A stretch of 55,370 nucleotides of DNA from Devosia sp. GTDB lineage: Bacteria > Pseudomonadota > Alphaproteobacteria > Rhizobiales > Devosiaceae. The position numbers were made by a program, and so were the translations under genes. Position 1 is the first letter of the stretch. Every line of letters begins with the position of its first letter. The stretch lies in contig JAHCJW010000007.1 in the NCBI GenBank assembly GCA_026126125.1, forward strand, positions 1 through 55,370, in the 5' to 3' direction. The notes beneath the pieces are model-generated. The model was not told the DNA's origin. It made no database searches and worked only from the letters and a program-made list of their open reading frames with translations. Positions 33,310-42,042 of this stretch are shown piece after piece.

Positions 33310-34203
33310 ATGGACGTCATGCCGCGCTTCCCCATTGCCGATCTGGTCAATGTGCAGCTTTTTGTGCCGGACCTCGAAAAAGCCGTGCAGTTTTATACCC
33401 GGATCTGGGGGCTGTTCGAGGCGGCGCGCCTCGGCGATGTCGTCTATCTGCGCGGCTCGGGGCGCGACCCCTATCTTCTGGCGCTGCATGCGGGGGACCG
33501 CGCGTCGGTTCTCAGTGTCGGCTTCCGCGCCGATCCGCAAACGGATCTGACGGCGCTGCGGCAGCGGATCGCGGCCGCCGGCGCCAGCGTGGAGCCGATC
33601 GCGCCGGTCGCCGATTTCGCCGGCGGCCTCGGCTTTGCCTATCGCGACCGGGGCCATCGGCGGTTCACCATCGTTCAGGGCGACGCGCTGCTGGCCCCGC
33701 TCGACGCGCCGCTGGCGCCGCGGCGCCTCGCGCATGTCAACATCAACACCGCCGATATCGAGGCCGAACTCGCCTTTTACCGGGACGGCCTCGGCTTCCA
33801 GCTGACCGATCGCAGCTCCGTCATGAGCTTTGTGCGCACCAATGACGACCACCATGTCGTCGTCCTGGCCACCGATACCATCGATACGCTCAATCATATC
33901 GCCTTTCTGCACGACGATCTGGAGGCGGTGATGAAAGCCTCCGGCCGCATGGTCGATGCCGGCTATTCCGTGGCCTGGGGGCCGGGGCGGCATGGGCCGG
34001 GCGACAATGTCTTCACCTATTTTGTCGATCCGTTCGGGATCGTCATCGAACACACCGCCGAAATCCTTAAAGTCGGCGATGACTACCGGGTCGGCGGGCC
34101 CGCCGACTGGGTCTGGCCGCCGGGCCGCACGGATCAATGGGGTATCGGCCACGCCAAGGGCGAGGCCTGCAAAAAAGCCCAAAGGGCAATACCGTTCAGC
34201 TAG
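33310..34203 (+). CDS. Extradiol ring-cleavage dioxygenase (VOC superfamily)
   Basis: This is a 297-residue protein of two VOC modules, the layout of type I extradiol dioxygenases (catechol 2,3-dioxygenase). The likely Fe(II) ligands are His142 (RLAHVNINT), His196 (DTLNHIAFL) and Glu247 (GIVIEHTAE), all in the second module; the first module lacks them, as is usual. It would open a catechol-type ring made by the hydroxylase encoded two genes upstream. I chose the ATG at 33310, one base after the preceding stop codon. The frame is open further upstream only as a shadow of the FAH gene. The stop codon merges with a palindromic repeat. Confidence 0.88.
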   Translation: MDVMPRFPIADLVNVQLFVPDLEKAVQFYTRIWGLFEAARLGDVVYLRGSGRDPYLLALHAGDRASVLSVGFRADPQTDLTALRQRIAAAGASVEPIAPVADFAGGLGFAYRDRGHRRFTIVQGDALLAPLDAPLAPRRLAHVNINTADIEAELAFYRDGLGFQLTDRSSVMSFVRTNDDHHVVVLATDTIDTLNHIAFLHDDLEAVMKASGRMVDAGYSVAWGPGRHGPGDNVFTYFVDPFGIVIEHTAEILKVGDDYRVGGPADWVWPPGRTDQWGIGHAKGEACKKAQRAIPFS

Positions 34204-34310
34204 AGCATGTCTCCCGAAAGTGGGAACCGGTTTCGGGATAAAGACATGCGGCAACACAAAGGTTTAAAGCGCAGGGAGCGAATCTGAAAGAAACGCGACG
34301 CGCTCTAAGG
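34202..34310. repeat. Compound palindromic repeat: type A plus tail
   Basis: The type A hairpin (GCATGTCT arm, then GTGGGAACCGGTTTCGGG, then AGACATGC arm) is followed by a conserved tail around GAAAGAAACGCGACGCGCT. The first bases coincide with the TAG stop codon of the dioxygenase gene. The same tail follows the copies at 38543, 39937 and 49265. Confidence 0.85.
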
Positions 34311-34328
34311 ATGATTGGGGAGGAACTC

Positions 34329-35327
34329 ATGACCGATTCAGCATTTCACGACAGCCCGCCGGGGCGCACCCAACCCTATGTGCTCAAGGCCGGGCAGGGG
34401 CGCTCGGTTCTGGTCGCCGGCCAGCTCGTGCGGATACTCGCCGGGGTCGCCGAAACCGCCGCCGGCTATGGCGCGGTGGTCCTTGAATCCACCATCGACA
34501 AGCGCCCGATCCCCATGCACTTCCACGCCAAGGAACACGACACGTGGCTGTGTACCCGCGGCCGCCTGCAGATCTGGGCCAATGATAGCTGCCGGGTGCT
34601 CACCGAAGGCGATTTTGCCTATGTCAAACCCGGCGACGTGCACGCCTATCAATGCGTGGCGCCGCGCACCGAGTTCTTTGGCATCGTCGCTCCGGGCGGC
34701 TGGGAGGGCTTTTTTGACGATGCCGGCGAGCCCTGGACCTCGTCCGCCCTGCCCGAGCCGACCCATCCCTATGATTTCGCGCGCATGGGGCCGGCCATGG
34801 GCAAGCATGGGGTGATGCGGGTCGACAAGGACTATGCCGCCCCCTCCAATGGCGACGCCTCCGATCGCACTTTGCCCGATGCGCCGGCGTCTTACGTTCT
34901 GCAATCGGGCTATGGCGCGCGCAGCCGCCTGAATGGCCACCTCGCCACCACCATTCTGAGCATGGCGATCACCCGGGGCGCCGTGGAGATGCGCACCATC
35001 GAAGCCGGTCGCGGCGCCGCCATGCCCGCCCTGCGCCATGCGCGGACCCATGTCTCGCTCTTCGTCCTCAACGGCACCCTCACGCTGACGCTCGATGGAC
35101 TGGCATACGAGCTTGGCGACGGCGATTTTGCCAATATCCCGGCCGGAACCGCCTATGCGACCACGGTGACAAGCGGCCATGCGCGCTGGGTGCTCTCCAG
35201 CGCCAATGGCGATGGCCTGCAGTTCTGGTCGGCGCTCGGCGACGCGACGGACAGCTTTGCCTTCGCCGAACCGGGCTCGGCCTTGGCGCTGACAAGTCCG
35301 GCTGGCGGAGATGTCGAGCTGGCATAG
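34329..35327 (+). CDS. Bicupin, quercetin 2,3-dioxygenase-like
   Basis: This is a 332-residue protein with two cupin domains, the size of bacterial quercetinases. In the first cupin, His64, His66, Glu69 and His105 (MHFHAKEHDTW and PGDVHAY) match the metal ligands of quercetin 2,3-dioxygenase. The second cupin (from about residue 215) lacks a clear HxH set and looks structural. Quercetinases open the flavonol C ring with O2 and release carbon monoxide. Bicupins of this kind also have other substrates. A GGGGAGGA site precedes the ATG at 34329. It lies behind the ring-cleavage genes across a repeat. Confidence 0.72.
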   Translation: MTDSAFHDSPPGRTQPYVLKAGQGRSVLVAGQLVRILAGVAETAAGYGAVVLESTIDKRPIPMHFHAKEHDTWLCTRGRLQIWANDSCRVLTEGDFAYVKPGDVHAYQCVAPRTEFFGIVAPGGWEGFFDDAGEPWTSSALPEPTHPYDFARMGPAMGKHGVMRVDKDYAAPSNGDASDRTLPDAPASYVLQSGYGARSRLNGHLATTILSMAITRGAVEMRTIEAGRGAAMPALRHARTHVSLFVLNGTLTLTLDGLAYELGDGDFANIPAGTAYATTVTSGHARWVLSSANGDGLQFWSALGDATDSFAFAEPGSALALTSPAGGDVELA

Positions 35328-35367
35328 GGATCGCGGCGCTCCCGCAAATGGGAGCGCCGGCCGTTGT

Positions 35368-36543
35368 TCAGTTCGCCTCGAGGCAGACCGCAACGCCCAT
35401 GCCGCCGCCAATGCACAGGGTCGCCAGGCCCTTTTGGGCGCCGCGCTCGCGCATGGCGTGCAACAGGGTGACGAGGATACGGGCGCCCGAGGCGCCGATA
35501 GGGTGGCCGATGGCAATGGCGCCGCCATGAACATTGAGCCTGGCGGGGTCCCAGCCCATGCCGGCGGTGACGGCGCAGGCCTGGGCCGCGAAAGCCTCAT
35601 TGGCTTCGATGAGGTCGAGATCGTCCGTCGTCCAGCCCGCCTTCGACAGCGCCTTTTGCGACGCCGGGATTGGCCCGGTGCCCATCAGCGCTGGATCGAC
35701 GCCGGCCGTGGCCCAGCTGGCGATGCGGGCGAGGGGCGTCAGCTGCCGACGCGCCGCTTCGCTCGCCGGCATCAGCACCAGGGCGGCGGCGCCGTCATTG
35801 AGGCCCGAGGCATTGCCGGCGGTGACGGTGCCGGCCTTGTCGAAGGCCGGGCGCAGTTTCGCGAACCCCTCGGCGCTGGCGTCGTGGCGGATATATTCAT
35901 CCCGATCGACCGTCACCTCGCCCTTTCGCGTACTGATCACCACCGGCACGATTTCGGCGTCAAAGCGCCCGGCAGCCTGGGCCGCCGCCGCTTTTTTCTG
36001 GCTCTCGAGCGCATAGGCATCCTGCTGGTCGCGCGAAATGCCATAGTGACGGGCGACGTTCTCGGCCGTGATCCCCATGTGATAGCCGCCGAAGGCATCG
36101 ATCAGGCCTTCGCTGAGCATGGTGTCGGTGAGCGAGATGGGGCCCATCTTGGTGCCGCCGCGCAGATTCTGGCAGTGGGGCGAGGAAGACATCGCCTCCT
36201 GGCCGCCGGCGACGATGATTTTCGCGTCCCCCAGGGCAATCTGCTGCATGCCCAGCGCCACCGCGCGCAGGCCCGAGCCGCAGACCTGGTTGATGTTGAA
36301 GGCGGTCGCCGCGGCCGGAATGCCGGCCTTGATCGCCGCCTGCCGGGCCGGGTTCTGCCCGGCCCCGGCGGTCAGCACCTGACCGAGGATGACTTCATCG
36401 ACCTCCTCGGGCGCCACGGCGGCCCTGGTGAGAGCAGCTGCGATGGCGGTGGCGCCCAGCTCGTGGGCGGGTGTCGCGGCAAAACTGCCGAGGAAACTGC
36501 CGACCGGCGTGCGGGCGGCGGCGACGATGACGATATCGCTCAT
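35368..36543 (-). CDS. Acetyl-CoA C-acetyltransferase (thiolase)
   Basis: This is a 391-residue thiolase. Key residues are Cys88 in NQVCGSG (acyl carrier), His347 in GHPIGASG and Cys377 in TLCIGGGMG. The length and motifs fit AtoB/PhaA. It cleaves acetoacetyl-CoA to two acetyl-CoA, or condenses them. The ATG overlaps the end of the CoA-transferase subunit B gene (ATGA), so the three genes form one unit that takes acetoacetate to acetyl-CoA. A beta-ketoadipyl-CoA thiolase (PcaF) is the main alternative, but no other pca gene is present. Confidence 0.9.
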   Translation of the reverse strand: MSDIVIVAAARTPVGSFLGSFAATPAHELGATAIAAALTRAAVAPEEVDEVILGQVLTAGAGQNPARQAAIKAGIPAAATAFNINQVCGSGLRAVALGMQQIALGDAKIIVAGGQEAMSSSPHCQNLRGGTKMGPISLTDTMLSEGLIDAFGGYHMGITAENVARHYGISRDQQDAYALESQKKAAAAQAAGRFDAEIVPVVISTRKGEVTVDRDEYIRHDASAEGFAKLRPAFDKAGTVTAGNASGLNDGAAALVLMPASEAARRQLTPLARIASWATAGVDPALMGTGPIPASQKALSKAGWTTDDLDLIEANEAFAAQACAVTAGMGWDPARLNVHGGAIAIGHPIGASGARILVTLLHAMRERGAQKGLATLCIGGGMGVAVCLEAN

Positions 36544-37199
36544 GACTGGACCTTTTCCTCGAGTGCGACGGTAAAGGTGGCTTCGGTTTTGGCGTAAACC
36601 TCCTCCAGCGTCACTCCTTCGGCCAGCTCGATCAGGACCATATTGGCCTCTCCCCGCCGGGCAAGGGTAAAAACGCCGAGATCGGTGATGACGAGATCCG
36701 CGACGCGCTGGCCGGTCAGCGGCAGGGTGCACTGCTTGAGTAGTTTCGCCTGGCCCCTCGCCTCATGCTCCATGACCACGACGACGCGCTTGACGCCCGC
36801 CACCAGATCCATGGCCCCGCCCATGCCCTTGACCATTTTCCCCGGGATCATCCAGTTGGCGAGATCGCCATTCTCGGCCACCTGCATGGCCCCGAGAATG
36901 GAAAGGTCGATATGCCCGCCCCGGATCATGCCGAAACTGTCGGCGCTGGAGAAAAAGCTGCTCTCGGGCAGGGTGGTGATGGTTTGCTTGCCGGCATTGA
37001 TCAGATCGGCGTCTTCCTCGCCGGCATAGGGGAACGGGCCCATGCCGAGCATGCCGTTCTCGCTTTGCAGGCGCACATCCATGCCGGCGGGAATGTAGTT
37101 GGCCACCAGCGTCGGAATGCCGATGCCCAGATTGACATAGTAGCCGTCGCGCAATTCCTGCGCGGCGCGGGCGGCCATTTGTTCACGGGTCCAGGCCAT
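36540..37199 (-). CDS. scoB: 3-oxoacid CoA-transferase subunit B
   Basis: This is a 219-residue subunit of succinyl-CoA:3-ketoacid CoA-transferase, which moves CoA from succinyl-CoA to acetoacetate. It opens with [17 protein letters not shown], and the catalytic glutamate is Glu47 in [33 protein letters not shown] is the conserved second half. The start codon overlaps the subunit A stop codon by one base, and the thiolase gene overlaps at the other end. An AtoA or PcaJ identity is possible because the families are close. Confidence 0.88.
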   Translation of the reverse strand: MAWTREQMAARAAQELRDGYYVNLGIGIPTLVANYIPAGMDVRLQSENGMLGMGPFPYAGEEDADLINAGKQTITTLPESSFFSSADSFGMIRGGHIDLSILGAMQVAENGDLANWMIPGKMVKGMGGAMDLVAGVKRVVVVMEHEARGQAKLLKQCTLPLTGQRVADLVITDLGVFTLARRGEANMVLIELAEGVTLEEVYAKTEATFTVALEEKVQS

Positions 37200-37906
37200 C
37201 AGACGCTCTCCGCCGGGCGCAAGGTGCGCTGTTCGATATGTTTGGTCGGGTCGGGAACATGCACGATCCGGTCGACGAAAATGCCGGGCGTGTGCACATG
37301 GTCCGGATCGATGGCCCCGGTCGGCACCAGATGCTCGACCTCGGCGATGGTGATCCTGCCGGCGCTGGCCATCATCGGGTTGAAATTGCGGGCGGTCATC
37401 CGATAGACGAGATTGCCCTCGGCGTCGCCCTTCCAGGCATGGACCAGCGAGACGTCGGCGACGAGGCCGGTTTCCATGACATAATCGTCGTCACCGAAGC
37501 CGCGCACTTCCTTGCCCTCGGCGATCAGCGTGCCGACGCCGGTCTTGGTGTAGAATGCCGGGATGCCGGCGCCGCCGGCCCGGATGCGTTCGGCCAGCGT
37601 CCCCTGCGGGTTGAATTCCAGTTCCAGCTCGCCCGACAGATATTGCTCGGCGAACAGCTTGTTCTCCCCGACATAGGACGAGATCATTTTCCGGATCTGC
37701 CTTGTGGCCAGAAGACGGCCGAGGCCAATGCCATCGACGCCGGCATTGTTGGAAATGACCGTCAGATCCCGGGCGCCGGAGCGCTCGATGCCTTCGATCA
37801 GAGCTTCGGGAATGCCGCAAAGACCGAAGCCTCCCGACATGATGGTCATGCCATCGCCAAGGATGCCTTCGAGCGCCTCGGCAACGGTGGAACGGACCTT
37901 GCGCAT
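37199..37906 (-). CDS. scoA: 3-oxoacid CoA-transferase subunit A
   Basis: This is a 235-residue partner of subunit B. Typical stretches are [18 protein letters not shown] near residue 22, [16 protein letters not shown] and [19 protein letters not shown]. The C-terminus [15 protein letters not shown] is of the ScoA kind. A GGAGGAGGG ribosome site precedes the ATG. It is the first gene of the leftward trio and is divergent from a PAS-LuxR regulator gene 81 bases away. Acetoacetate could come from an FAH-type hydrolysis in the aromatic route. Confidence 0.88.
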   Translation of the reverse strand: MRKVRSTVAEALEGILGDGMTIMSGGFGLCGIPEALIEGIERSGARDLTVISNNAGVDGIGLGRLLATRQIRKMISSYVGENKLFAEQYLSGELELEFNPQGTLAERIRAGGAGIPAFYTKTGVGTLIAEGKEVRGFGDDDYVMETGLVADVSLVHAWKGDAEGNLVYRMTARNFNPMMASAGRITIAEVEHLVPTGAIDPDHVHTPGIFVDRIVHVPDPTKHIEQRTLRPAESV

Positions 37907-37973
37907 GCCGTCCCTCCTCCTCTTTGGTTATCGTTGCCCAAACGCTAGGTCTTGCTGACGCCAAGCGGTTAGT

Positions 37974-37985
37974 CGTATTTATACG
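37974..37985. promoter_or_regulatory. Palindromic site between scoA and the PAS-LuxR regulator
   Basis: CGTAT-TT-ATACG is an inverted repeat that ends two bases before the regulator's ATG. It lies within the 81-base divergent gap and is a candidate operator for the LuxR-type protein. No good ribosome site precedes the ATG, so the regulator mRNA may have a very short leader. Confidence 0.4.
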
Positions 37986-37987
37986 GC

Positions 37988-38539
37988 ATGACAGCAGCTC
38001 TGACTTTTCCCCTGGCCGATATCCCGGTGCCGATGGTGTTTGCCACGCACCGCATCATTCGCGACTGCAACGAGGAGTTCGCGGCGCTGTTCGGCTATGG
38101 GCGGGCGGACCTGATCGACGCCAGTTTTTCGCGGCTTTATCCGGCGGTGGCCGACTTCGTGCGCACCGGCGAAATGTGGCGCCATCGCCTGCCGGGTGGC
38201 GCGGTTTACTACGATGAGCGCATCATGGCCGGGGCAGGGGGCAAGCGCTTCTGGTGCCGGGTCAACGGCCGATCGCACGATCGCAACGACCCGTTCGCGG
38301 CGGCGCTGTATTGCTTCGAGCCGATGAGCCGGCCGGTGACGCAATCGACGCTGAAACTCACCGGCCGGCAGCGGCAGATCCTGACGCTGGTGGCGCAGGG
38401 CAAGACCAATGCCGCGATCGCCGACGAGTTGGGCCTGTCCCGCCGCACCGTGGAAGCCCACCGCCTGCGTCTGGCGCGTTCGGTCGGGGTGGCGAATTCA
38501 GCCGAACTGGTCGCCTGGTTCCTCTCGCTGCCCGTCTAG
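37988..38539 (+). CDS. PAS domain LuxR-type regulator
   Basis: This is a 183-residue regulator. A PAS domain (about residues 8-110; IRDCNEEFAALFGYGRADLI) is followed by a LuxR/GerE helix-turn-helix (residues about 120-180; LTGRQRQILTLVAQGKTNAAIADELGLS... AHRLRLARSVG). No receiver domain is present, so the PAS part probably senses a small molecule or binds a partner. Divergence from the acetoacetate gene trio suggests it controls those genes. The stop codon is followed at once by a repeat. Confidence 0.85.
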   Translation: MTAALTFPLADIPVPMVFATHRIIRDCNEEFAALFGYGRADLIDASFSRLYPAVADFVRTGEMWRHRLPGGAVYYDERIMAGAGGKRFWCRVNGRSHDRNDPFAAALYCFEPMSRPVTQSTLKLTGRQRQILTLVAQGKTNAAIADELGLSRRTVEAHRLRLARSVGVANSAELVAWFLSLPV

Positions 38540-38646
38540 AGTAGAGCATGTCTGCCGAAAGCGGCCCGGTTTCGGGATAAAGACATGCGACAAAACAAAG
38601 GGTTAAAGCGCAGGGAGTTGCTCTGAAAGAAACGCGACGCGCTTTA
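38540..38646. repeat. Compound palindromic repeat: type A plus tail
   Basis: The pattern (GCATGTCT arm, CCGGTTTCGGG core, AGACATGC arm) and the GAAAGAAACGCGACGCGCT tail match the copy at 34202. It fills the gap between the convergent PAS-LuxR and UgpC-like genes and may end both transcripts. Confidence 0.82.
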
Positions 38647-38678
38647 AAATCTCCCGAAACTGCCTCACCTCACCGCCA

Positions 38679-39761
38679 TCACTTGGCGGGCAGCGCCTCG
38701 CCTGCGGTGTCGAACAGCACCGCTTTTTCGGTGTTGACCGCAAGGCTGATGGCGTCGCCCGAGGCAGCGGAAAAGTCGCCGGGGAGGGCCGCGATCATCG
38801 GCGCGCCCGAGGGCAGGGCAAGGCTGACAATGGTTTCGTTGCCCAGGTTCTCCACCAGCAGCACCTTGCCCTTCACCGGGCCATCGATATCGAGCGAGAA
38901 CTGGTGCGGTCGCACGCCCAGCGTCAGCCCGGCGCCCGGTGTCAGCCCGTCGCTGCGCACCGGCACCGACACGCGGGCGATATCCTGGCTCGAAACCGCC
39001 ACCGCCCCGGGGCCCACGCTGTCGACAGCGACGGAGAACAGGTTGATCTTGGGCGAGCCGATAAAGCCGGCGACGAAGAGATTGGCCGGCCGGTGATAGA
39101 GTTCGAGCGGGCTGCCGACCTGCTGCACCACCCCTGCATTGAGCACCACGATCTTGTCGGCCAGCGTCATCGCCTCGACCTGATCATGGGTGACATAGAT
39201 CATCGTCGCGCCCAGCTCCTGATGCAGCTTGGAGATTTCCATGCGCATATCCATACGCAACGCGGCATCGAGATTGCTGAGAGGTTCGTCGAACAGGAAC
39301 ACGTCGGGTTGCCTTACGATGGCGCGGCCGATGGCGACGCGCTGGCGCTGGCCGCCGGACAATTGCGCCGGCTTGCGCTCGAGCAGATGCTCCATCTGCA
39401 GGATGCGCGCGGCGTCGCGGATCTTCTGGTCGCGAATATCCTTGGGCGTCTTGTTGAGCCGCAGCCCGAAGCCGACATTGTCGTAGACGCTCATATGCGG
39501 ATAGAGCGCATAGGACTGGAACACCATGGCCACGCCCCGGTCGCGCGGCTGCACGGTGTTGACCACCCGCTCGCCGATGCGCAATTCGCCGCCGGTGATG
39601 TCCTCGAGCCCGGCGATCATCCGCAACAAGGTGGATTTGCCGCAGCCCGAGGGGCCGACGAAAACGACGAATTCGCCATGCGCGATGTCGAGATCGACGC
39701 CCTTGATCACCTCGACCTTGCCATAGGTCTTGTGCAGATTGTTGAGGCTCAGTCCCGCCAT
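38679..39761 (-). CDS. Sugar ABC transporter ATPase (UgpC/MsmK-like)
   Basis: This is a 360-residue ATPase of the CUT1 (oligosaccharide) importers. Walker A is GPSGCGKST, the signature is [15 protein letters not shown], Walker B is [12 protein letters not shown] and the switch is VTHDQ. The C-terminal regulatory TOBE/OB region from about residue 240 is the MalK-type extension. The ribosome site is AAGGAG. It is the last gene of the LacI-controlled sugar operon but is separated from the rest by 378 bases of repeats. Such ATPases can also serve other CUT1 importers. Confidence 0.93.
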   Translation of the reverse strand: MAGLSLNNLHKTYGKVEVIKGVDLDIAHGEFVVFVGPSGCGKSTLLRMIAGLEDITGGELRIGERVVNTVQPRDRGVAMVFQSYALYPHMSVYDNVGFGLRLNKTPKDIRDQKIRDAARILQMEHLLERKPAQLSGGQRQRVAIGRAIVRQPDVFLFDEPLSNLDAALRMDMRMEISKLHQELGATMIYVTHDQVEAMTLADKIVVLNAGVVQQVGSPLELYHRPANLFVAGFIGSPKINLFSVAVDSVGPGAVAVSSQDIARVSVPVRSDGLTPGAGLTLGVRPHQFSLDIDGPVKGKVLLVENLGNETIVSLALPSGAPMIAALPGDFSAASGDAISLAVNTEKAVLFDTAGEALPAK

Positions 39762-39801
39762 TGTCTTCTCCTTGTGCCTCTTTTGGCCGCTGCCTGGTTT
39801 C

Positions 39802-40095
39802 CTTCTCCCCTCCGAGGGGAGACGGTGGCCCGAAGGGGCCGGATGAAAGGTTCAGTCCTGCGTTTCAGGCCGAGGGCTCACCCCGAAACCCGCCCCTCGA
39901 GAGGCTGGGGCGAAGCCCTCATCTGTCCTCGCCCGGGAGCATGTCTGCCGAAAGTGGCCCCGGTTTCGGGACAAAGACCTGCGGCAAGACAAAGGCCTGA
40001 AGCGTAGGGAGCTGATCTGAAACAAACGCGACGCGCTTTAGAGCATCGGACCGAAAAGTGTACTCACGGTTTTCGGGTAATCCGATGCGCAAACA
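39802..40095. repeat. Mosaic of three intergenic repeat types
   Basis: The 378 bases between 39761 and 40140 hold no gene. From 39802 to about 39925 are CCCCTCCGAGGGGA-type and GGCCCGAAGGGGCC-type palindromes. Type A with its tail spans 39937-40040. A second palindrome, type B (40041-40095), has arms GCATCGGA and TCCGATGC around CCGAAAA and GTTTTCGGG, as in many rhizobial RIME elements. Type B recurs at 46094-46145. Confidence 0.78.
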
Positions 40096-40139
40096 AGGGA
40101 TTAGAGCGGCGATTTGCGTTCGACAGCACGCACGCCGCT

Positions 40140-41132
40140 CTAGACCTTGGCCCCGGGCGGCAGCTTGTCGAGTTCGGTGTGCAGCAGCCCATCGGCGTCG
40201 ATCCGCACCGGGATCGGGTCGGACACCTCGCCGATGAACGAGCCGTCGGCGGCGTCGTGGCGGAAGCCCATGAAGACGAGGCCGCTATCGGTCTCGACGA
40301 TCTTGCCGGCATAGCGGCTGCCCTGGGCGCCGTCGAAGAAGGGGCCGGGCGCCACGCTCCACGGGCCGCGCGCATCGTCGGCGATGAGATAGTGGCTGCC
40401 GCGCACCGGCTGTTCGGGGTTGAACGCCTTATAGGCCTCGGACCAATGCGCGCCGTCGGTGCAGAACATCATGTACCATTTGCCGTTGGCTTCGAAGACC
40501 TGCGGCACTTCCATCTGGCCGAACATGCCGCCGGCATAGACGGGGGGCTGCAGCGTCCAGGTGTAGAGATCGGGCGAGGTGGCAAAGCCCACCGTGCCGC
40601 CGGCATTGGGCTCGGCGATGCCGGGCTTGCGCGCTACCATATACATGATCCAGCCTTCCCCCTTGGGGTCCTTCATCACCCAGGGATCGCGGAAGGCGCG
40701 GTCGTGCCAGTGGCCGGGCGTATATTCCTCGTAGTCGGGCCCGGAAATATCGAGCGCCAGCCCGCTGCCGACGCGCGTCCAGGTGTGGCCATCGCTCGAT
40801 GTGGCGTGGCCGATGCGCTGCTTCATGCCCTCTTCGGCGTGCTCGGTGCCGGTATAGAACAGATGCCAGAGCCCGTCGTCGTCGCGCAGCGTCGAGCCGG
40901 TCCAGGTGGTCCAGTCGTCCCAGGCCACCGGATCGGCGGGCTTGAACGTCGTGCCCAGATGCGTCCAGTTGACCAGATCCTTGGAGACGGCGTGGCCCTG
41001 GGTGACATTGCGGTGGCGCATGTCGGGATGGGGAAGGGTCTTGTCGGCCTGCAGGAAATAGATGTGGTAGTCATCGCCGTCGCGATACACCCAGAAATCC
41101 CAGATCCATTTGTCGGTGAGAGCGAGAACCAA
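40140..41132 (-). CDS. Five-bladed beta-propeller glycosidase, GH32/GH68-like
   Basis: This is a 330-residue single-domain enzyme of the fructan-active clan. Three acidic positions fit the catalytic triad: Asp12 in WIWDFWV (nucleophile), Asp149 in the FRDPW motif (transition-state stabiliser) and Glu208 in GQMEVPQVF (acid/base). The first motif reads WIWDFW rather than the GH32 WMNDPNG and recalls GH68. The usual GH32 C-terminal beta-sandwich is missing. There is no signal peptide. The start is a TTG, because an in-frame stop lies five codons upstream and no ATG fits. It probably hydrolyses the sucrose- or fructan-like sugar that the neighbouring importer brings in. Confidence 0.72.
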   Translation of the reverse strand: MVLALTDKWIWDFWVYRDGDDYHIYFLQADKTLPHPDMRHRNVTQGHAVSKDLVNWTHLGTTFKPADPVAWDDWTTWTGSTLRDDDGLWHLFYTGTEHAEEGMKQRIGHATSSDGHTWTRVGSGLALDISGPDYEEYTPGHWHDRAFRDPWVMKDPKGEGWIMYMVARKPGIAEPNAGGTVGFATSPDLYTWTLQPPVYAGGMFGQMEVPQVFEANGKWYMMFCTDGAHWSEAYKAFNPEQPVRGSHYLIADDARGPWSVAPGPFFDGAQGSRYAGKIVETDSGLVFMGFRHDAADGSFIGEVSDPIPVRIDADGLLHTELDKLPPGAKV

Positions 41133-41161
41133 AATCGTGTCTTTCTATGCTGGTAGAGGCG

Positions 41162-42040
41162 TCAGCCCTTGATGCCGGTCGAGGCGATCGAGGTGATGAA
41201 GGCGCGTTGCAGGAAGAGGTAGAAGGCGAGCACCGGCAGGGTGATCATCGAGAGATAGGCCATCACTTCGCCCCAGGCGGTGTTGAGCTGGAAGAAATAT
41301 TGCAGGCCCACCATCACCGGGCGGAACTGCTCGGACTGGGTGACCATCAGCGGCCACAGATACTGGTTGTACATGGCCAGGAATTTGAGGATCGCCGCGG
41401 TGGCGAAGACCGGCCCGGAGATCGGCACGATGACCAGCGCATAGACCTGGAACCAGCTGGCGCCATCGAGCCGCGCCGCCTCGATCAGCTCCTTGGGCAG
41501 GTCGCGGAAGAATTGCACGAAGAGGAAAATGGTCAGCGCATCGGCCAGGAAGGGCACGATCTGCACGTGATAGGTGTTGAGCCAGCCCCAGGTGATGCCG
41601 TTGCCGCCGATCCAGGGCAGGGCATTGACCACCATCAGCATCGGCACCGCGATGGTCTCGAACGGCACGATCAGCGTGGCGATGATGATCGAGAGCACGA
41701 TGTCCTTGCCCTTGAATTCGAGGAAGGCGAAGGAAAACGCCGCCATCGAGCACAAAAACAGCGAGAAGATGACGGTGATGGCCGTCACGAAGATCGAGTT
41801 GAAGACGAACAGCCCCACCGGCGCGCGGCGGAAGGCGGCGAAATAATTGTCGAGCGAGATCTCCCCCACCGGCAGGAAGGCGCGGAATGAGGAGGTGTCG
41901 CGCAGCAATTGCAGATCGGGCTTGAACGAGCTCACCACCATGAAGACGATGGGGAAGACGAAGACCAGCGCCACGAGGATCAGCAGCAGATATTTGAGCG
42001 AGGTCTTGAGGTGACGATTGGGCGAAGCGACGGCGGCCAT
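41162..42040 (-). CDS. Sugar ABC transporter permease (MalG-like)
   Basis: This is a 292-residue inner-membrane permease of the CUT1 class. Six membrane segments begin with YLLLILVALVFVFPIVFMVV near residue 20. The EAA loop is LPKELIEAARLDGASWFQVY. An AGGGAG site precedes the ATG. It follows the MalF-like gene by two bases. It can form a working importer only with an intact MalF-type partner, and here that gene carries a frameshift. Confidence 0.92.
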   Translation of the reverse strand: MAAVASPNRHLKTSLKYLLLILVALVFVFPIVFMVVSSFKPDLQLLRDTSSFRAFLPVGEISLDNYFAAFRRAPVGLFVFNSIFVTAITVIFSLFLCSMAAFSFAFLEFKGKDIVLSIIIATLIVPFETIAVPMLMVVNALPWIGGNGITWGWLNTYHVQIVPFLADALTIFLFVQFFRDLPKELIEAARLDGASWFQVYALVIVPISGPVFATAAILKFLAMYNQYLWPLMVTQSEQFRPVMVGLQYFFQLNTAWGEVMAYLSMITLPVLAFYLFLQRAFITSIASTGIKG

Positions 42041-42042
42041 GT

